Source of the DNA: Orthonyx spaldingii | Taxonomy: Eukaryota; Chordata; Aves; Passeriformes; Orthonychidae | Assembly (NCBI GenBank): GCA_013397795.1 | Contig: VZTJ01003855.1 | Span: 1,393,824-1,457,823 of the forward strand | Direction: 5' to 3' | Length of the DNA stretch: 64,000 nucleotides | Shown: in pieces, positions 60,301 through 64,000 of the stretch | Layout of the letters: the number at the start of each line of letters is the position of its first letter | Position numbering within the stretch: the first letter of the stretch is position 1 | Notes under the pieces: generated by a model | The model's database searches: none | What the model saw: the letters and a program-made list of their open reading frames with translations, nothing else | Told to the model about the DNA's origin: nothing | Position numbers and translations under genes: made by a program

Positions 60301-62759
60301 GTCAACTATGATTGTAAAGTTCCTCCTCTACTCCTGCACTGTGCTTTTCATTTAATATGGCTTTGTTCAGCTTAGAAACAAACCAATCCTGTGATGGCTT
60401 TTAATAGCTGTAATAAAATATTGAGAATATAATGTCTGCCAGTGTGGTGTAGACACACGGACTGTCTGTGATTGTGATGTTAGAGATAGTTAAAAGGGAA
60501 CTGAGATGGAGGGGAGACTTCTGGAAATGAAGGGAGAAAAGCTTTGGAAATGTTGGAAGGCTTGAGTCTGAAGAGGATCTTCCTCTCCCAGCAGTTCTGG
60601 ATTTCCAGCCTGAGGAGGAATTCACTGGATATTGTTCCCTGTAATACTGAACCCACGTGTCCCTGCAGCACCTTAACTCGGTTAAAAAGGAAAGTACACA
60701 AGCTTTGCAAACAGGAATTGTTGTGAAACTGGGAACATGAAGTGGTTGTTCTGGCATCAGGGTAGAGCTGCACAAGCACGTGTACCTCACACCAGACAGA
60801 AGGTGCCACCCCAAGGTCACATCACTGTTAGTCTAAAGTCACACAATCCACACTTCTGGACTGCACAAGTCATGACAGAAATTGATTGAGTTCCTTCCTC
60901 AAACAAGTCAATCGTTCTGTCCGGCTGTCAATGGGAGGAGAGAGTTCTGGGCTCCCCTGAGCCCACGGCAGTAACACAGCAACGCTTCGTGTGCCTTCCC
61001 AGCTCACTCTAGTCATGACCCCTTGCTGCAGCCCGGCTCCTCTGCCAATGCTGTTTTTCAGCTTGAGTTCGAGTTCTCTGGTGTGTTTATGGATGGCAGT
61101 CGTGGCAGTTTGCAGCTTTCATCTGGGAAAGCTGAACAAATCAGGCTCTCCCCGTTCCTCCCACCATCCCAGCAGGGCTGTTCCGTGCCTGTTCCACGGC
61201 AAATTCATTCCCAGGAACCTCCAGCCCCAGCCCCGGCAGGCGAGGACGTTTGCTGCACGTGGTGTTTGCTGTCCCCCCTCTGCCACCCCACATTTGTGCC
61301 AGGCTGCACTCCCAGGCCTCGCCCTTGCCAGCGGTGTCCAGCTGCTGCTGAGGTGTCACCAAACTCGCAGCAATACTAACAAAGAGCTATTTCTGCTGGC
61401 AGGAGATGGCTGCAAATAGTGGTGTGAAGTGGAAGGGTTCAAGCTAGAGGATCCTTTAAGTGATGTTTAAAGAAAAAATAGCTGCCTTTAATGTATTGCT
61501 GTAGGAGATAAAGAGGGGTTTGGTTTTGGGATGGTTTTTTTGGTCAGATAAAGGAGTTGAGTAATTTTTTGGTGTTTCTGGGTCCATATAGAATGAAGAA
61601 ATTGAGGAAGAAAGTAGACAGAGCAAGGAGGACAGAAAGCAGTGCCCTGATTCCTCCCGATCCCCTGCCAAGGAGAGATTTCACACATTACATAGTGCAT
61701 TAGAATTGAGACAGGAAAACTCTTTTATTTACTGGCTTTTGCAGGAGATGTTTTACTGGCAATATCAGATGATCTTTTACAGACATAGCCTAAAAGTTTC
61801 TCGGCACTTGGGAGAATGACATGAGAAATCCAGTAACTAAATTCTCACTGATTTTATGGAGACTGTCAGTGGAAATGTGAAACTGGGATTAAATCAAATG
61901 CTGTGTGTTAACAGTAATTGTTGATATATGGCACAAGAAAAATTTTGGTATTTTGCTTTGACTTACCCTTCTAAACCAGCCTGAACCGCTTTAGTATCCA
62001 GAAGTTTGTCGAAAGTCTACTAATTCTGACCTCCTCAAAACCCTCTTATTGACATTTGTGATTTCTGAATTCTTCTGAAATGCTGACTTGCCCTGTTATA
62101 TTGGTTTCCTGTGTTCAGTTTCCAGGCAGATTTTGGCAATGCAGAGTTGTGTGGAAAAACAAAATCAGGGAAAAAGAAAACATCATCATACTTTACAGCC
62201 TCCAGGAGGCCTGGTGGGAACCTGAAATGTGAACTGAAATGCAAATATTTAGTTCTGGAGTTCTGGCCTAGATGTCAGAAGAGTTGCATTGGACTGTGAG
62301 TTCCTTGGACCATGTGTTTCCTTGGACTGTACACGAATTACTTGGGCACACACTCAATTACTAATTGAGCTGCCTAAACCTCAGGCTGTTCTTTCAGGGG
62401 CGAGATATTTAATAGCATAAAATTCACTTTGACACTCCTGAATAATGATGAACTATCTGTATTTCATTTTGGTCTTCATAATCACCGGCATACTTAATCC
62501 CTTGATTCTGCTGGGAAGGGCACGGTGGAGGAGCCTTACTGGAATAAACATCTTTATTTTTTTCCTGTAGCTGTGACAAGACCACTTGACTCTGTGCCTC
62601 TGTCTTGAGAAATTGTCTTGGTGGCACTAAGCTTGACAGTGTACACAACTTGTACATTTGCTTCATGCTAAGCTCAGCGCATAAATGAGATTTTAATGGT
62701 GCCTGAAAAAGTCAGTCAAGGTTTGAAATATGGAATTATGTGGATAGCTCAGTAGTCTC
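57371..62759. other. Non-coding DNA with GC-rich and purine-rich patches
   Basis: GC-rich stretches at 58,260-58,640, 58,740-59,060 and 61,000-61,340 give overlapping frames on both strands, none resembling a known protein. The part at 59,100-59,420 is T-rich. The stretch at 59,550-59,960 is strongly purine-biased on the + strand. Nothing is recognised as an exon or transposon. Confidence 0.6.
59640..59960 (+). other. Purine-rich (GA-biased) stretch
   Basis: The + strand is dominated by A and G over about 320 bp (AGAGAAAGAGGAATGG, GGAGAAGGAGTACAGAAGG and similar), without a regular repeat unit. Such strand asymmetry can mark old transposon sequence, exon-like enhancer-rich RNA or simple drift. 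No family is recognised. Confidence 0.55.
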
Positions 62760-63132
62760 ATACCGATCTCCGAACCAGTGTAAACCCAGCGCCTCCAGAA
62801 CTACAAAAGCCTGAAATAACACCGAGTTTTCTCACCTGCCCTACGCGCTGCCTCGCTGAGGTGTTTGCAAGCGAAAGGTACAATCAGAAGTGCCTTTAGC
62901 AGATTTGAGCAGTCAGTAGCTGATGTTTGTCACCTTTTTTCCTCTCACCATTTGTTTGGTGCGAAATGCAAATCGTGCCCATCTCCCCTGAGTTTCCGCC
63001 TGAGGCACGAATCCTTCACCGAACCTCGGGAGCAGAGGATGGGAGGGAGCAGGAGCTGTCCTTGTCCTCCCCCAGCATCTGCCACAGGAACCCGGCCTGG
63101 CAGGGGTGCTCAGCATCCCGCGGCGCGGCTCC
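62760..63132. promoter_or_regulatory. CpG-island-like patch
   Basis: I count about 20 CpG in roughly 375 bp at slightly above 50% GC, an observed/expected ratio near 0.7 by hand count. Most of the window is strongly CpG-depleted. The densest part is CCGCGGCGCGG at about 63,118-63,128. It could be a promoter for a gene or non-coding RNA starting here or beyond the right edge; no TATA box or exon is evident. The minisatellite begins at its right edge. Confidence 0.4.
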
Positions 63133-63392
63133 GATGCGGTTTGGTGGGAAGCGGTTTGCTGGGATGCAGTTTGCTGGGATGCAGTTTGCTGGGAATGCAG
63201 TTTGGTGGGGATGCAGTTTGGTGGGGATGCAGTTTGGTGGGGATACATTTTGCTGGGATGCAGTTTGCTGGGATGCAGTTTGGTGGGAATGCAGTTTTTG
63301 CTGGGATGCAGTTTGCTGGGATGCAGTTTGCTGGGGATATATTTTGCTGGGATGCAGTTGGGTGGGGATGCAGTTTGCTGGGATGCAGTTTT
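63133..63392. repeat. 15-16-bp minisatellite, about 17 copies
   Basis: The basic unit is GGGATGCAGTTTGCT (15 bp), mixed with 16-bp forms having an extra G or A and GGT in place of GCT. Two copies carry ATACATTTT or ATATATTTT variants and one has two extra T. Fifteen-base copies translate as the pentapeptide G-M-Q-F-A, and the absence of stops in every phase makes a 247-codon + strand frame (62,865-63,608) and 110-179-codon minus-strand frames. These are composition artefacts. Confidence 0.96.
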
Positions 63393-64000
63393 CTCCTCTC
63401 CTCTGTTCCAGCACGTGTCTCCGGGAAGGGAGCGTGTGCCACTCAAACACATCTGAGGCTGATCAAAATTCCTCCTGCTGCAGGGAAAATTTCACTTGCT
63501 AGCGAAGGCCAAGGAAGTTTTCTATATCAGTTCAACAGCTGGTCTTGTTTTATTGATATTGAAATATTACCCCAGTTTCCGAAAATTCATGAGGTTGGAG
63601 AGAGCTGAAGTAGACACAATTTTAATTGCGCGTTGCACAATGGAAATCACACTCGCACGGCAAAGTTTGTTAACAGCTTTTGGCCACTTGTAACACCTAA
63701 TGAATGAAATCTGTGTGCCTCTCTTGTTCCTGTGAGCACTGCAGTGAGTGCTGCTGTGCACATTCCCCTTCTCCTGCCTGCACCCTGAATAAGAGCAGGG
63801 GAAGTGGCTGCTGGCACTCCCAGAGCAGCTCTCAGCCCTTAAATGTGTGCTGCTGTTACCCACAGGAGGGGAGCAGTGCCTGTGCAGCTCTCAGCAGCCT
63901 GGTGTCTGGGCCAGGAGCAGCCTTTGGAAACACTGATGTTAAAATACATCCGTTATTATGGATTGCAAGTGTTGTGGCCTTTGGTAAAGGAAAGGGAATT
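63393..64000. other. Non-coding DNA to window end
   Basis: No gene is recognised. A short AT-balanced stretch is followed by a GC-richer end containing a CACTGCAGTG palindrome near 63,737. If the CpG patch is a promoter, downstream exons could lie here or beyond the window. Confidence 0.6.

Noticed and set aside
62745..62755. tRNA-like A box (TAGCTCAGTAG)
   Set aside because: No B box lies at a suitable distance downstream and no cloverleaf can be drawn.
62865..63608. 247-codon + strand open frame
   Set aside because: Its central part is the 15-16-bp minisatellite, whose units lack stops in all phases; the flanking residues match no protein family I know.
1..64000. CRISPR arrays, rRNA, operons or other prokaryotic features
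   Set aside because: No direct repeats with regular spacers, no ribosomal sequence and no dense coding; the window is vertebrate non-coding DNA.

Overview
The window looks like 64 kb of nuclear DNA from a bird, most likely a songbird. It is AT-rich, intron-sized or intergenic sequence with no operon-like gene packing. It contains a CR1 retrotransposon 3' end in the form I associate with passerines, an older CR1 relic, several GC-rich minisatellites, long A/T homopolymers, one run of 255 N and one isolated N. The gap inside a tandem repeat and the N beside a homopolymer suggest a draft assembly built largely from short reads.

I recognise no protein-coding exon. The longest uninterrupted frames (up to 247 codons, or 278 counting N) sit on minisatellites whose unit length is, or is close to, a multiple of three, or in GC-rich patches where long chance frames are expected. 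None reads as a known protein. The window is therefore annotated as a gene desert or a large intron. No rRNA, tRNA, known microRNA, CRISPR or prokaryotic feature was seen.

Layout: 1-7.8 kb is plain non-coding DNA. A 22-bp minisatellite lies at 7.85-7.97 kb. At 9.33-9.85 kb there is an enhancer-like block with TAATTA and POU-octamer motifs and a possible widely spaced REST site. A songbird-type CR1 lies at 12.4-12.6 kb, followed by an AT-rich block and a 30-bp minisatellite at 13.7-13.9 kb. A 37-A homopolymer is at 25.3 kb. An enhancer-like block is at 28.6-28.96 kb and a possible short untranslated exon at 29.63 kb. The decayed remains of a LINE-1-type ORF1 are on the minus strand at 32.5-32.8 kb.

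From 36.4 to 41.1 kb there are three enhancer-like blocks, one with a near-ideal RFX X-box and one with four copies of GTCAATT. A 24-bp minisatellite at 41.7-42.1 kb is broken by the N gap. A 30-bp duplication is at 47.8 kb, another enhancer-like block at 49.9-50.3 kb, and an ancient CR1 ORF2 relic on the minus strand at 57.2 kb. At the right end a CpG-island-like patch (62.76-63.13 kb) runs into a 17-copy, 15-16-bp minisatellite.

No novel multi-gene system is visible. The items most worth following are the LINE-1-type relic, the motif-dense candidate enhancers and the CpG patch next to the minisatellite. All regulatory calls rest on motif content alone and need cross-species alignment or chromatin data.
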